From a virus: 58,075 bases of DNA. Location of the stretch: positions 1 through 58,075 of the IMG/VR virus record IMGVR_UViG_3300030099_004038, one strand, 5' to 3'. The notes beneath the pieces are model-generated. The model ran no database searches. It saw nothing but the letters and a program-made list of their open reading frames with translations, and was not told the origin of the DNA. Below are positions 30,701-41,000 of the stretch, one piece after another. How positions within the stretch are numbered: position 1 is the first letter of the stretch; every line of letters begins with the position of its first letter. The translations under genes and the position numbers were made by a program.

Positions 30701-32734
30701 CAAATATCTTTTTCAGATGGTTTGTTTGTTTTTGAAACAGAACCTTCAGAAACTGATCCAAATTTATTTTTTGACGCTTCTCAGTTGTTAGATATAGAAA
30801 CCGACCCTTCAGGCTTTAAAGTTCACTCAGCAGCGACTAAATACAATAGCTCCACTAACAGTTCAGGTATAGTAACTGGTTGTGAAGATGCTAATGGAGA
30901 CCCTATACCTTGTTCTGATCAAGTTTTAGGAACTACTCCAATGATAACAACTATTGATTTTGCTAATTGTTATGTTTTTGGTAATGGTGTAGAAAGTTTT
31001 AGAATACAAGACCGTATTGATGGAAAATCTTTTGAATTAGGACAAAGAAAAGTAGCCGTGTCAAATCAAGATTTTAAAGAAGCGGATAGGTTTGCGGGAA
31101 TGACATACAGCGGAGTATTTAGTGATTCGGCTAATTCAAACAATTTAAATGAGTTTAATTTAGGTTTAGCTAACTTTAAAGACTTAGAAACTCGCTTTGG
31201 ACCAATTATGATTTTACACTCTCGTGAAACAGATATATTGTGTTTACAAGAAGATAGAATATCTTATGTGTTGGCCAGTAAAAACGTAGTTTCTGATTCT
31301 ACTGGAGGAGGTGCTATTGTTTCTGTTCCAGAAGTTTTAGGAACTCAGATAGCTCGAATAGAAGAATATGGTATTAGTTTCAATCCTGAAAGTTTTGTTT
31401 CTTGGGGAGCTCAAATGTTTTTTACAGACACTAAAAGAGGAGTTGTTTTATCTTTACAAGGAGCTTCAGCTAATAGCGATCAACTAAAAGCAATATCATC
31501 TTTTGGTATGCGTTCATATTTTAGAGATGAATTTAATGCGGCTCTTACAACTCAAAAATTAGGGGGGTACGATCCATATATGAATGAATATGTATTGAGT
31601 AGTAACGATAGGGCTGTTCCGGTACCTGTACCAGAAGTTCCTTGTGGTCAATTACTTACACAAGTTAATACCACTCAAGATTTAATATATGACGTTAATT
31701 TAGGACCAGTAATAGGACAGGTAGATGTGCCTTACACCATATCTTCAGGAACAATCAATATTAGTATAGTTTGGAATGGCATAACTTATACTTCCGGAAA
31801 TGTTTCTACCAGTGGTAGTTTTAGTTTTAACAAAACATCTGCAACTCCTGACACAGCAAGTGTAACTATAACTCCGGTTAGTTCGTCAGCTTCTTATAAT
31901 GTAACAGTAGAGTGTCCACCTCAAATACCTTTAACTGTTATCAAGGTGGTTGTTAATACCCCTAATTATGATCAAGAGTCTATACATATATTTTATAAAT
32001 GGAACGATGGAAACACTTTTAGCCCAACACAAACTGACCCTATAAATTTAAATGTAAATGTTCCAACTTCTCATTATTCTCAAGCTATAGGAGTTAGGTC
32101 GGTAGGAATGTTCCCTTATGACGGAACAAATATAACTTTAGGTACAAATAAATTAGCGGGAGACACTTTCGATTTTGACCCAAATCTACATAGGTTTAAA
32201 ATGCTTTCAAGCAATACTGAATTTCAAAACACCCCAGTAGATATAGCACTATTACTAACAACAGCTACTGATGTTACGCCTATTTTAAACCAACCTGGTA
32301 TTCAAGATTTTCAAGCTACAAATTTAAACTTCAATATGCCTATAGGTAATCAGTACTTATATTTGGTTTGGGACTTTAGAGATATTATAGAAAATGAATT
32401 GTGTTATGAGCCACCTTCAAGTACTATTGAGGCTGTGTGTTGTGAGTGTGAAGGAAATTGCCAGCAAATTTTCTTTAGTCCAGGACAAGGAACTCAATCA
32501 GCTGCTTGTCAAGTAGATACAAATACATTTGGAAATAATAAGTATTCATTTAATGGATCAAATGCGATTCCTGTATTAGGAGACCAATGTTTTGCAAATT
32601 TAAGTTGCGATCCTCAGTCTACAGTAGATGCAGGATTTTATATAGTAGACGCTGCTCAACCAGCTGCTACTAACCCTAAAAACTGGATAGAGTTAGATGC
32701 TCAGGGATTTGTTATTGACTCAGGAACATGTTAA
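27776..32734 (+). CDS. Large stabilisation/tail tube protein
   Basis: 1652 aa. The N-terminus NFIAGKMNKSVDERLVPPGE is the signature of phage stabilisation/tubular proteins (T7 gp12 / neck stabilisation type), which close the portal and form the tail hub. The long middle region is beta-rich with GDRRVKEIQLLVKETTSNNI near 275 and fibronectin-like strands. A Cys-rich end (CCECEGNCQQIF) precedes a C-terminal GFY...NWIELD..GFVI...C module that recurs at the start of the next gene. Large size suggests a multi-domain tail hub. Confidence 0.7.
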   Translation: MLIQTNFIAGKMNKSVDERLVPPGEYVDALNVRLGSTETTEIGAVENSRGNTRLTTLMYNNLPLSGSARCIGAYEDGMRETIYWFVHDESNPASSSGKVDLIVSFETNTNTLTYHVQSETVLNFDPKFLITGVDKIGNFLYFTDDLNPPRYIDVTGQGGVAYPSDAPGTLDPLEEEDLNVIVQIPGFEDPTATTIPLGAPHLDFPPDNQSDEDYMENRFLCFAYRYRYFNEGYSATSLFTKPAFLPREFNFSLENFLNDGMINSRNRVNVTFSTGDRRVKEIQLLVKETTSNNIFLVERINKADQGISNDTFITRQFSNKKVLTVIGSDELLRLYDNVPRFAKAQTIQGNRLMYGNYVDQYNIERGLIDGSGNLLPGGQVIPTQYTLTAISNELGNQELDPASTISSSSGVIDIGGGATTIVDNQMTIDLSSLPSPIPPGLSLSFQFNVQNVSQTDNGGPDVVTTLIPDFNLTWIFTTPVSYPTPVDLINSSEFQAAVGTSANMAVLLPPTNPPVIQNGTTLTDYFNNAIYFALQSANGNTLQLLNTSINGSCPAIPLTTFPPVGSICVQEPIGFTALGNSFRLQLPGAQFYFDNDPANPGVAGNFSNQFNYFAFNPATSAVAVSEISENSSLHSNRDYEVGIVYMDKFGRSSTVLTSEFNTVYFGSQFMQNKNQIQVTIPSDVPAPWWAEKYKFVVKPTEGAYNTIFSNLNYQQDGTGNAAGGPENITQADLASFWFRLEGDSQNVAQIGQKLRVKMDAQGSTGVTALCEVLDKKAMYTQQITAVSQPGLYMRLKPSNWTAINPNVREDINCKKSGTNDDKGCSGGHNNVTLSCGVNDGGVAATIPAGSVVKISIDNRRDHKNSRCQGKRMKFTKSIIATQDYANIHAMLVGEQLQNAMTTANAEIADATSISFDPTLVFTNTSTSGGAPGISCFSTKVWVYENGAGEQFVMMNSGMPRCGFAKKRPAKSNLRVQISFSDGLFVFETEPSETDPNLFFDASQLLDIETDPSGFKVHSAATKYNSSTNSSGIVTGCEDANGDPIPCSDQVLGTTPMITTIDFANCYVFGNGVESFRIQDRIDGKSFELGQRKVAVSNQDFKEADRFAGMTYSGVFSDSANSNNLNEFNLGLANFKDLETRFGPIMILHSRETDILCLQEDRISYVLASKNVVSDSTGGGAIVSVPEVLGTQIARIEEYGISFNPESFVSWGAQMFFTDTKRGVVLSLQGASANSDQLKAISSFGMRSYFRDEFNAALTTQKLGGYDPYMNEYVLSSNDRAVPVPVPEVPCGQLLTQVNTTQDLIYDVNLGPVIGQVDVPYTISSGTINISIVWNGITYTSGNVSTSGSFSFNKTSATPDTASVTITPVSSSASYNVTVECPPQIPLTVIKVVVNTPNYDQESIHIFYKWNDGNTFSPTQTDPINLNVNVPTSHYSQAIGVRSVGMFPYDGTNITLGTNKLAGDTFDFDPNLHRFKMLSSNTEFQNTPVDIALLLTTATDVTPILNQPGIQDFQATNLNFNMPIGNQYLYLVWDFRDIIENELCYEPPSSTIEAVCCECEGNCQQIFFSPGQGTQSAACQVDTNTFGNNKYSFNGSNAIPVLGDQCFANLSCDPQSTVDAGFYIVDAAQPAATNPKNWIELDAQGFVIDSGTC

Positions 32735-32753
32735 AAATTTAAAATTAAATATT

Positions 32754-34178
32754 ATGCCACTACAACCTTTTTTTTATGACGGATTAACATTTGCCTCAGC
32801 AGGAAATGTATACACAGATTCTAATTTAACCACTCAAGCTCCTGATGGATTTTATTCTTTAGGAGGAATAGTTAGAGTAAAAACAGGAGGAGTTTTAGGA
32901 CCACCTCAAAACTGCCCTTCTTGCGCAGTTCCTTGTGGAACAGGAGGGTTTGTAGCACAAGGTGATACAGGTGTTTATACAGTGGATTTTGAATTAGGAA
33001 CTACTCCAGGGGCAGCTATTATTACGTTTAGCCCAGGAGTCAGTAATGTTACTTGTGTTCCTATACCTGATAAATGCACCTGGTCTTACAATGGGGTTAC
33101 CGCTTCAGAATATAGTTCTTTACTTGGAGGGTATCAAACAGGATTAATAGGAACAGGAGATGGGCCGCCTAAAGGGGGTACTCAGTGTAATGCTTGTGCA
33201 GATACAGGTATTCAAAACGCAGCTCCCCTTACTATTGCTGGATTTGCTTATAATAGCGGAACAACTGGTTGGGATCCTGTTGGAAATATAACAACACCTG
33301 GTATAACTGGAGTTAGTAATTTTGCTCCCGACCCTGAACCAGGCAGCACTTTATTAGACTGGAATTTTACCAATCAAGGATTCCTTATTAACGGGTTTGC
33401 GGGAAATCAATGTGGTAATACAACAGGAATAGGTATCCCTGTAGGTTTTGATGGGGCCAGTCCGGCCGCACCTAATTTACCCTCAAACAACTGGCCAGCT
33501 TCAGGAATGGAATATAGAGGGGCTACTATGGTTGTTCCTTCTCCACCTGGCGTAACAAGCACTATTTTATCTATTGAAGTTGTAGCTCCTTGTGCAAACA
33601 CCTGGTGGGGAATAACGGTAGAATGCCCAAGATCTTTAACAGGAATAGACTCTTCTACAGCAGAACCTCAAGGGACCGCAACAGGTACAGTGTGCACTAA
33701 AGATATAACTACAACTTTATTTCACGTTCCTGTAGACGCTTTTGGAAACTCCAACTCTTGTTCTAATTACTTTCAAGCTGGTAGTGAATTTCCTGCTGGT
33801 GGTGCCTCCGGTCAACCAAATGGAGTTTTAGGTTTACATGATTGGGTTTTTATGGATGAGTTTGGACAAACACCCGCCCCAGTTGGAGAGTATAAGTGTC
33901 GTTTTGATGCTCAAGACGGTCTTGGTGTAAGAAACTGGCATGTATCAGTTGGCGTTAGAGAGTATAGAGATACTATAGATACTGGGGATTTTCCATCACA
34001 AAATCCACGGTGTCAGCCAATTAATTCACCCGCAACACAGCCACCAACAGCGGGTAACGCAATTAAAATGTTGCCGCCTGAAGGTTATGGTGGTTCTTAT
34101 AATGGAGTGGCGGGAGTTAGTCAAACCAGTGGATCTTATGTTCCTGGGATAGTTAGATCAATAATACCATGTCCTTAA
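32754..34178 (+). CDS. Cys-rich tail protein with GFY module
   Basis: 474 aa from ATG 32754 (MPLQPFFYDGLTFASAGNVY), chosen over an upstream in-frame start at 32697 that would overlap the stabilisation gene. Residues 1-55 (PDGFYSLGGIVRVKTGGVLG) match the C-terminal module of that protein, so the module has been duplicated across the gene boundary. It contains many Cys pairs (CPSCAVPCG) and Gly/Pro/Thr-rich beta sequence. Probably a virion surface or tail fibre protein; no enzymatic motif. Confidence 0.6.
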   Translation: MPLQPFFYDGLTFASAGNVYTDSNLTTQAPDGFYSLGGIVRVKTGGVLGPPQNCPSCAVPCGTGGFVAQGDTGVYTVDFELGTTPGAAIITFSPGVSNVTCVPIPDKCTWSYNGVTASEYSSLLGGYQTGLIGTGDGPPKGGTQCNACADTGIQNAAPLTIAGFAYNSGTTGWDPVGNITTPGITGVSNFAPDPEPGSTLLDWNFTNQGFLINGFAGNQCGNTTGIGIPVGFDGASPAAPNLPSNNWPASGMEYRGATMVVPSPPGVTSTILSIEVVAPCANTWWGITVECPRSLTGIDSSTAEPQGTATGTVCTKDITTTLFHVPVDAFGNSNSCSNYFQAGSEFPAGGASGQPNGVLGLHDWVFMDEFGQTPAPVGEYKCRFDAQDGLGVRNWHVSVGVREYRDTIDTGDFPSQNPRCQPINSPATQPPTAGNAIKMLPPEGYGGSYNGVAGVSQTSGSYVPGIVRSIIPCP

Positions 34179-34189
34179 AATAAATAATT

Positions 34190-34981
34190 ATGCCTGTATA
34201 TTCAAATTGTAAAACATTATCATACGCAGAAGACGTCCAAGGGTGGCCGTCCTTTTATTCTTTTTGTGCCGACTACATGATTGGTATGAATGGTTTTTTC
34301 TACACATGGTCTGGAGGAAATCTATATAGACATAACACAAATAATTTAAGAAACAATTATTACGGAGTTCAGTATAACTCTACCATTACAGGAGTGTTAA
34401 ATATAGAGCCTAAAACCATTAAGCTTTTTAAAACAATGTCTTACGAGAGTGATGATAGATGGGCGTGTACCAACTTATTTACAGACCTTGGTGATGGATC
34501 AATGTTGTCTACATTTTTTGAACAAAAGGAAGGAGAATGGTTTACTTTTATTAGAGAAAACGAAGGAACAAGAGATTATAGAGACAGAAATGTAAACGGA
34601 ATAGGTACTGTTATTACAGTGATAGGACCGCCTGCGGCTGTAGAATATACTTTTAATGTTGAAATTAGCAGCATACTAAGTATTGGAGATTACATGTATT
34701 ATTCAGTAGGAGGAACCCCTATATATGCAGGGCAGGTGACAGCGGTAGATAGGTTAAACCTTATAGTAACTGTTGACAGCACAATACCTGAGCCAGGGAC
34801 TAACCCTCCTGTAATAGGTACAAATGCACCTCCAAATAGTTTTGTATTTTATTTTAAAGACGTTGTTGCTGAGTCTCACGGAGCTCGTGGATACTTTATG
34901 CAGTTTACATTAGAAAACACAAACACAAGAGCGGTTGAGCTCTTCGCTGTAGGAGGAAGTATAATGAAAAGCTTTCCATAG
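34190..34981 (+). CDS. Tail structural protein
   Basis: 263 aa. The first 90 residues (VQGWPSFYSFCADYMIGMNG, FFYTWSGGNLYRHNTNN) and SYESDDRW resemble the C-terminal part of large tail hub proteins in related phages, as far as I recall. Residues about 155-200 (ILSIGDYMYYSVGG, QVTAVDRLN) hold a GD-type module. It ends at TAG just before the promoter at 34989. Confidence 0.6.
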   Translation: MPVYSNCKTLSYAEDVQGWPSFYSFCADYMIGMNGFFYTWSGGNLYRHNTNNLRNNYYGVQYNSTITGVLNIEPKTIKLFKTMSYESDDRWACTNLFTDLGDGSMLSTFFEQKEGEWFTFIRENEGTRDYRDRNVNGIGTVITVIGPPAAVEYTFNVEISSILSIGDYMYYSVGGTPIYAGQVTAVDRLNLIVTVDSTIPEPGTNPPVIGTNAPPNSFVFYFKDVVAESHGARGYFMQFTLENTNTRAVELFAVGGSIMKSFP

Positions 34982-34988
34982 ATTTTAT

Positions 34989-34996
34989 TATCTTTG
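34989..34996 (+). promoter_or_regulatory. Promoter of the GNAT/internal-protein unit
   Basis: TATCTTTG only 5 bases before the ATG at 35002, which predicts a leaderless or nearly leaderless mRNA. No -33 element. Confidence 0.55.
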
Positions 34997-35001
34997 CAGT
35001 A

Positions 35002-35412
35002 ATGAAATTGAATATAGAACCACTCAACGAAGGAGATTACGAAAATATATTATGTCAATGGTGGAAAGATTGGCGTTGGACTCCTCCTTCAAAAGATTTT
35101 TTACCAGACAATGGTATGGGTGGTTTTATAGTTTATGACGATGGAGTTCCTGTTTGTGCGGGCTTTATGTATTTAACAAACTCTAAGGCCGTGTGGTGCG
35201 ATTGGATTATATCAAACCTTAATTATAAAAACAGACAAGGAAGAAAAGAGGCTATTGAATTGTTAATCAGTACTATAGCGAATTTAGCAGGTGAGCTGGG
35301 AAATAAATTTGTGTATGCGTTGATTAAAAACAAGCCTTTAATAAACACTTATGTAAAATGTGGTTTTAAGGAAGGAAGTTCTTATACAACGGAAATGATA
35401 AAAAAATTATAA
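35002..35412 (+). CDS. GNAT-like N-acetyltransferase
   Basis: 136 aa, the size of a single GNAT domain. The N-terminus (MKLNIEPLNEGDYENILCQW), central strands (GGFIVYDDGVPVCAGFMYLT) and C-terminal INTYVKCGFKEGSSYTTEMI fit the fold; the last motif is the typical end of the family. A clean R/QxxGxG/A acetyl-CoA loop is not obvious (RQGRKEAIELLIST is the candidate). It sits alone among virion genes with its own promoter, so acetylation of a virion or host protein late in infection is an inference. Confidence 0.65.
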   Translation: MKLNIEPLNEGDYENILCQWWKDWRWTPPSKDFLPDNGMGGFIVYDDGVPVCAGFMYLTNSKAVWCDWIISNLNYKNRQGRKEAIELLISTIANLAGELGNKFVYALIKNKPLINTYVKCGFKEGSSYTTEMIKKL

Positions 35413-35414
35413 TT

Positions 35415-36158
35415 ATGGCAGTAACAACAGCAGCGGTAGTAGGTATAGCGGCCGGAGGGGCTCAGGCAGTGCAAGGATTTATGAACGCTTCAAAACAAAA
35501 ACAAGCAGCAAAAAAAGCAGAACAAGCAGCAGAAAAAGCTATGGCTGAAGCTCGAAGAAGAGCAGAAGTAGATGAATATGCAGGTTTAGATGTTCCTTTA
35601 GATGCGTTTGAAGCTCAAAACGAAGCTAATTTAGCAGCGGATAGACAAGCTGTTGAAGCACTGCAAGAGGGGGACGCAAGAGCATTAGCAGCTGGAGCTG
35701 GAAGGATTGGAGCTCAACAAGCAGCTGAAACCGAAAAAACTCGTATGGCTATGGCGGACGAAATGTTTAATTTAGACAAAATGAAAGCCGATTCAAGAGA
35801 AGCTATAAAACAACAACAAATTGGATTTGATGTAGGTGAGGCTAAAATGCAAGACCAAAGAGCAAGAGAGGCAGAACAAGCAAGAGTGCAAGCTATACAA
35901 TCTGGTTTTCAAGGTATTGGTAAAGTGGCTTCGGGAATAGGAGATCTTGCTCCTTTATATGGAAAATCTATGAATGATAAAAGAGCACAAAAAATGATGG
36001 ATAGCCCAGAGTTTATGGAGGGGCTAAAAGCGAAATATCCAGGTAAATCAGACGCAGAATTAATGGATATAGTTTCATCAAAAGAAATAACAGGAAAAAA
36101 TTTTAGACAAGGAAGTAGAAGTAATTATAGTGATTTTGATTATTCTATATTTGATTAA
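35415..36158 (+). CDS. Internal virion protein A (T7 gp14-like)
   Basis: 247 aa. It starts with a Gly/Ala-rich hydrophobic segment (AAVVGIAAGGAQAVQGFMNA) and continues as Ala/Glu/Arg-rich helices (KAEQAAEKAMAEARRRAEVD). This is the pattern of the T7 gp14-type ejection protein, which enters the outer membrane. The order of three genes (small Ala-rich, medium helical, giant) matches gp14-gp15-gp16. The assignment is by layout and composition. Confidence 0.65.
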   Translation: MAVTTAAVVGIAAGGAQAVQGFMNASKQKQAAKKAEQAAEKAMAEARRRAEVDEYAGLDVPLDAFEAQNEANLAADRQAVEALQEGDARALAAGAGRIGAQQAAETEKTRMAMADEMFNLDKMKADSREAIKQQQIGFDVGEAKMQDQRAREAEQARVQAIQSGFQGIGKVASGIGDLAPLYGKSMNDKRAQKMMDSPEFMEGLKAKYPGKSDAELMDIVSSKEITGKNFRQGSRSNYSDFDYSIFD

Positions 36159-36167
36159 TAATAAAAC

Positions 36168-38078
36168 ATGGCAAGAGATTTAAACATAAAAGGAACAGCT
36201 GGTATTGTAGATACTGACAAGTACGTTTATAGGAAAGAACGTGACATGACCAAAACCCAAGTTGATTGGAATGCGGTTACAACTGGTCTTACTGATACTA
36301 TAAACAAAATAAGAGATGATAGAGAAAGCCGAAAGGCGGAAATAGAAAAGAAGACCAGAGAAACAATGAATCAGCTCCAGGATTTGGAGCAATATGACAA
36401 CCAGTCTTTAAACAGTAAAATTATAGGAATGGGTGGTGAGGCTGGAAATTATATTCAGTCTCAAAATGATCTAATGCGTAGAGGGTTAATTAGTCCTTCT
36501 GAGTTTTTACAAAACACTCAAAATGTTCAAGATAATTTTAAAAATGTAAAAAATGCGTTTGCTAAGTTTGATAAAGATTTCCAAAATGCACAACTTAGAG
36601 TACAAAATAATGAGTCTAATATTGCAGAGCAATACGAAATGGAAGGAATAGCTGGTTTTGGAAACTTAGCTAATATGGATTATTATGTAAACCCAACTAC
36701 GGGTACACTTTCTTTTGTTAAAAAACAATTTGACCCCGAAACAGGAGAACCAATACCAATGACAGATGAATATTTAGCTGACCCTGCTAATCATTTAAGT
36801 ATGAATACTATAAATGTAAGGTTGAATAGTAAAAGTAATTATCAAAGCACAAGTGAAGCGGTTTCAAGTGAAGTAGAGAAGTTAGGGGAGATTGTAACAG
36901 TTGATCCGGGAACAAGACAGTCCGTAACTACTTATGAAGATTGGTTCCAGTTAGAGGGTTCTGAAGAATTAATGAACGACTTAATAGGAACGGTAATAAA
37001 TAATGATCAGCAAAAAATTAGTGTTCTTCAGGACATGGGTTATACTACTGAAAGTTTTACTCAAGACCCTGCCGTAGCCGCTGAGGATCCTTCTAAAATA
37101 TTAATGATTCCTGCTAAAGATGGTTCGGGAAGATTAGTTCCTCAGTTTAACGAAGAGCAGGAGGCTGAAATGGAGCAATATGTAAGAAACAGATTTGCGG
37201 CACAAATTAGTAAAAAAGCAGGATTTACCAAAGGAACTCAGCCTGTTCAGAGTCGACCTAAAACAGCTACGGAAATTGGAAGAGACGATAGAGAGAGAGA
37301 TAGGACAAGCTTATATCAAAACAATGTAGACCTTGTAACTGGAGATGGTCCTTTAGCAACAAAAGCAGCTACACAGTTAACTAATATATATAATAACAAT
37401 AGAGGTGATAAACCAGAAATAACAAGTCCTATTACAAGAACAATAGGAGATGACGGAGAAGTAATATTTACTATACCTTTTGAAGATGGTGTTCAAACAG
37501 TAAGCTCTTTAGATCCAAGTGGAAACGTAAAAACTCCTGAGCAAATAGTTGATGAAATATATGACATATCAAACCCTTACGGAGATAATATTAATATTGG
37601 TAAAGATGCTTGGAAAGGAAGTTATGATGATTTAAGTACAGGAACAGATAAGGCTTCTGGTAGTATTAAATTTAAAACAATTGACGAAATCGACTACACT
37701 TCTCCAGTACAAATAGGAGGAGCAAATGTGAATCCAGTTGATTACTTAGAAAACATTTTAGATGAAAACTTTGATGACGGAGTAAACGCAAATAAGGAAG
37801 ATATACAAAGTAGCTTTAGTAAAGTGATAGAACAATTAATGCCTCCTATAATGGCAGACAATGTTAAATTTAGAGTAGTGGCTACGGATGCTGACGGTGG
37901 TGAAGAGTTTGGTGGGAATATAAAATTTTTCTTTACCGGTCCAGATGGAAAGGAAGCGATGTATCAATTTAAAGACACCAACAATAAGAGTATAAGACAA
38001 GCTTATGATTTCTTAAAACAATCTATGAATAAAGAAAGAACAAAGTACAATAAAAATAAAAAAAGCAAACCTTTATAA
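36168..38078 (+). CDS. Internal virion protein B (T7 gp15-like)
   Basis: 636 aa, mainly charged helical (GLTDTINKIRDDRESRKAEI). It lies between the Ala-rich and giant internal proteins, the position of the ejectosome middle component. The C-terminal 40 residues are basic (NKERTKYNKNKKSKPL). No transmembrane segment or enzyme motif is seen. Assignment is by position; a different internal protein is possible. Confidence 0.6.
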   Translation: MARDLNIKGTAGIVDTDKYVYRKERDMTKTQVDWNAVTTGLTDTINKIRDDRESRKAEIEKKTRETMNQLQDLEQYDNQSLNSKIIGMGGEAGNYIQSQNDLMRRGLISPSEFLQNTQNVQDNFKNVKNAFAKFDKDFQNAQLRVQNNESNIAEQYEMEGIAGFGNLANMDYYVNPTTGTLSFVKKQFDPETGEPIPMTDEYLADPANHLSMNTINVRLNSKSNYQSTSEAVSSEVEKLGEIVTVDPGTRQSVTTYEDWFQLEGSEELMNDLIGTVINNDQQKISVLQDMGYTTESFTQDPAVAAEDPSKILMIPAKDGSGRLVPQFNEEQEAEMEQYVRNRFAAQISKKAGFTKGTQPVQSRPKTATEIGRDDRERDRTSLYQNNVDLVTGDGPLATKAATQLTNIYNNNRGDKPEITSPITRTIGDDGEVIFTIPFEDGVQTVSSLDPSGNVKTPEQIVDEIYDISNPYGDNINIGKDAWKGSYDDLSTGTDKASGSIKFKTIDEIDYTSPVQIGGANVNPVDYLENILDENFDDGVNANKEDIQSSFSKVIEQLMPPIMADNVKFRVVATDADGGEEFGGNIKFFFTGPDGKEAMYQFKDTNNKSIRQAYDFLKQSMNKERTKYNKNKKSKPL

Positions 38079-38081
38079 AAG

Positions 38082-41000
38082 ATGGAACAAGCGCAAAAGC
38101 TATACAAGGTATTAGTACAGGAAGATTTAACAGACAAAAGTTTTGAAGAATTTGTTGAGGCCGCGAAAGACAATAAGTATCAAGAAAAAGTATATGAAGT
38201 TGTCACCAGGGAAGACCTTTATGATGGTACTCGAGACGACTTTAATGTTAAATACTTTGCTGAGATAGAAGAGTTAAAAAAAAAAGAACCTTCCGTTGGT
38301 ACTGGTCAAATGGAAGGTATGGAGTCCACATCACAACAGCCTCAAGACGATGGCTCATCGGATGCTTCTCAGCCTTACCAATTCGAAGCGGGAAGAAGAA
38401 ATAGAGGACAACAAGTTCCTGGAGCACCTGAGTTTACACCAGATCCTTCTACTCAAAAAGCTTTAGCTCCTCAACAAGAGGCTATAGATATATATCAAAA
38501 GGGTCAAGAGATTGCTTTTGTTGATGATCAAACTAAAAAACAGCAACAACAACTACAACAACCTCAAGAACAAAGCGGGCAGCCTGTTGATAGAAGTTCA
38601 TTACAAGTAACTCAAGAAAACCCCACTCTTATAGAAAGAACTTTTGGTAAAAATGAGTTTACCGATTTTTTTGGAGACTTATGGAGAGCAGGAGAAACTG
38701 GACAATCGCAGGCTGGAGTTGTAGGAGAAGGTCTTGAGGCTTTTTTAGAAGGAAAAACAATGAGTGATCAAGACATTGCTGAATTTATTGATGATGTTAA
38801 TAGATTAAACAGCATGCCTCCTTCTGATGAAATGAGGGACTTTAACAGGGTGTATGAATCTAATGGGGGTGGTTTTTTTGGTTGGCTTAAAGGTGTTGCT
38901 GAAAACCCAACAATAGCCCCTCAGTTATTAGTTAGTTCGGTTTCGGCTATGTTTAACCCAGCTTCATTTACTGCGGCCGCAGGAGTTATAGGCACAGGTA
39001 CTGCTGTTGGAGCTGTGGGTGGAGCGGGATTTGGTGGTATTGGAGCTATCCCTGGTGCTATAGGGGGTTTTATTAGTAGTCTTCCTTTTGCTGTTGGAGC
39101 CGCTGGGGCTACACTGGAAACAGGATTAGCTTTTGCAGAGTTTTTACAAGAAGAAATATCTAAAAAAGGACTTCAGTTTGACAGGGAGGGAGTAAAGGCC
39201 GTTTTAAATGATGCAGACGCTATGTTTAATATTAGATCAAAAGCGGCTGGTAGAGGTTTGGTGATAGGTGTTATTGATAGGTATACAGCGGGACTGGGGG
39301 GTTCAGCGGTTAAAGGAATAGGAAAGTCAGCTTTAGCAACAGGAAAACAAGCAACCAAAGCCGGAAGAAGAGCGACAAAGCTTAAACAGACAGGAGCGGC
39401 AGCCGGTATCGAGGCTGTGGGAGGATCAACAGGAGAGGCCGCGGCTCGACTTGCTACAGGTCAAGAAATGGATGCGGCAGAAATTGGGTTTGAAGGGATA
39501 GCGGGACTTTCATCTACTCCTGTAACAATGGCTTATGGTTTAGCTAAAAACCCATTTTCAGGGACATATAAAATAAACGGAGAAGTAAGGACTGGAGAAG
39601 AGATGGTTGAGTTTATAACAAAAGCATCTGACAAAGATTTTGCAGGAATGAAGTTTGAGATTAAGAATGATCCCGAGTTAAAAGCTGCTGCTGAAAAAAG
39701 AAAAAAAGAATTAAAAAAGAAAAACAACGTAGTGAAAGATTTAAAACTAACGTTGGGCCAGGTGGATAAAAAAACAGGGGACGAGATAGTAGATTTGCAA
39801 ATAGAGCTTGATGGTATAGAAGAAAACCCTTCTAATAATTTTATTGGTAAACGAAGACAAAAACAAAGAAAAGCAGAAATAGAAGCTCGTTTAGAACAGC
39901 TCACAGAAAACATAACAACAGAACAAGATTTAGAAGTAACTGATGCCGAAGCAAGAGCGTCTTTAGAGCAAGAAAACGAACTAAATGCGCAGTTAGAAAG
40001 CAGAGGACTACCTAATGCAGGACAACAGCTTATTAGCCAAGAAGCTATTAATGAAAGGAAGGCTAAATTAAAACAAGAAAAAATAGATAACTTAACAAAA
40101 AAACAAAAAGATGCCGTTCAAGAGTCAAAAACAGAGGGAGTGGATGCACAAGAATCTACCCCGGATAGCCCAGAGGTGGGAGAAGGAGACACCGAAGGGA
40201 CAACTACCCCTGAGAGTGAAAGCGAAACCGATATTACCGAAGAGACGCAGGAGGAAGTAGGCGAACAAACAGATGATGCTCCAACAGATTCTGACGATCC
40301 CTCAACAGAGGTTGAGGATTTAAGAGAAGCTTTAGGTTTGGCTTCTACCCCACCGCCTGTAGATCCTGATGTAGATGTAAAAGGCAAAACATTGTCACCT
40401 AAAGAAACTCAGCCTGAAGAAGAAACTCAAACCCCTCCAGACACAGAGGTAACAATGGATGAGGTTTTTGAAGAACTGGGTGTTGATTCAAGTGACCCTG
40501 ATGCCATAAGAGAGGTTACTCCTGATCAAATAGTTGAGGCTCAAAATAAAATTAAACAAAAAAAACAGGCTGATTCTAAAGTTCAGCCAGGCCGTAAACC
40601 TTTAGATGTTGTTGAGGTAACGGATGAGTCTCAAAGAGATGTTGAGCTTCAAAATACCAGTACAGGAGAAAGAGTAAAGTTAAAAGGAGAAAGGGTGGTA
40701 GTTGAAGAGACCGCTCCTAATGAGTCAAATCTTTTTGAGGTCAACGAGCTTTCAGAAAGTGTAGACCCGATTTATAAAGATAACAACACTCAAGTAAAAC
40801 AAGAAAACAAAATAAGGAATATAGCCAAAAAAGCTTTAAAAGCTGTTAAAACTATTCTTCCTAACACTAAAATAATTTTACACAAAACAGAGGCTTCTTA
40901 TAATGCCGCTACCAACCAGAACTCTAAAGGTTCACAAGAAGGTGGCGGAACAAGGGGGTTGTTTGATCCAAATACTAATACTATTCATATTAATATGCCG

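Noticed and set aside
39533-39913. Long antisense ORFs within the giant gene (for example 126 aa)
   Set aside because: Serine/Phe-rich mirror translations of a Lys/Glu-rich coding strand; no start context or motifs.
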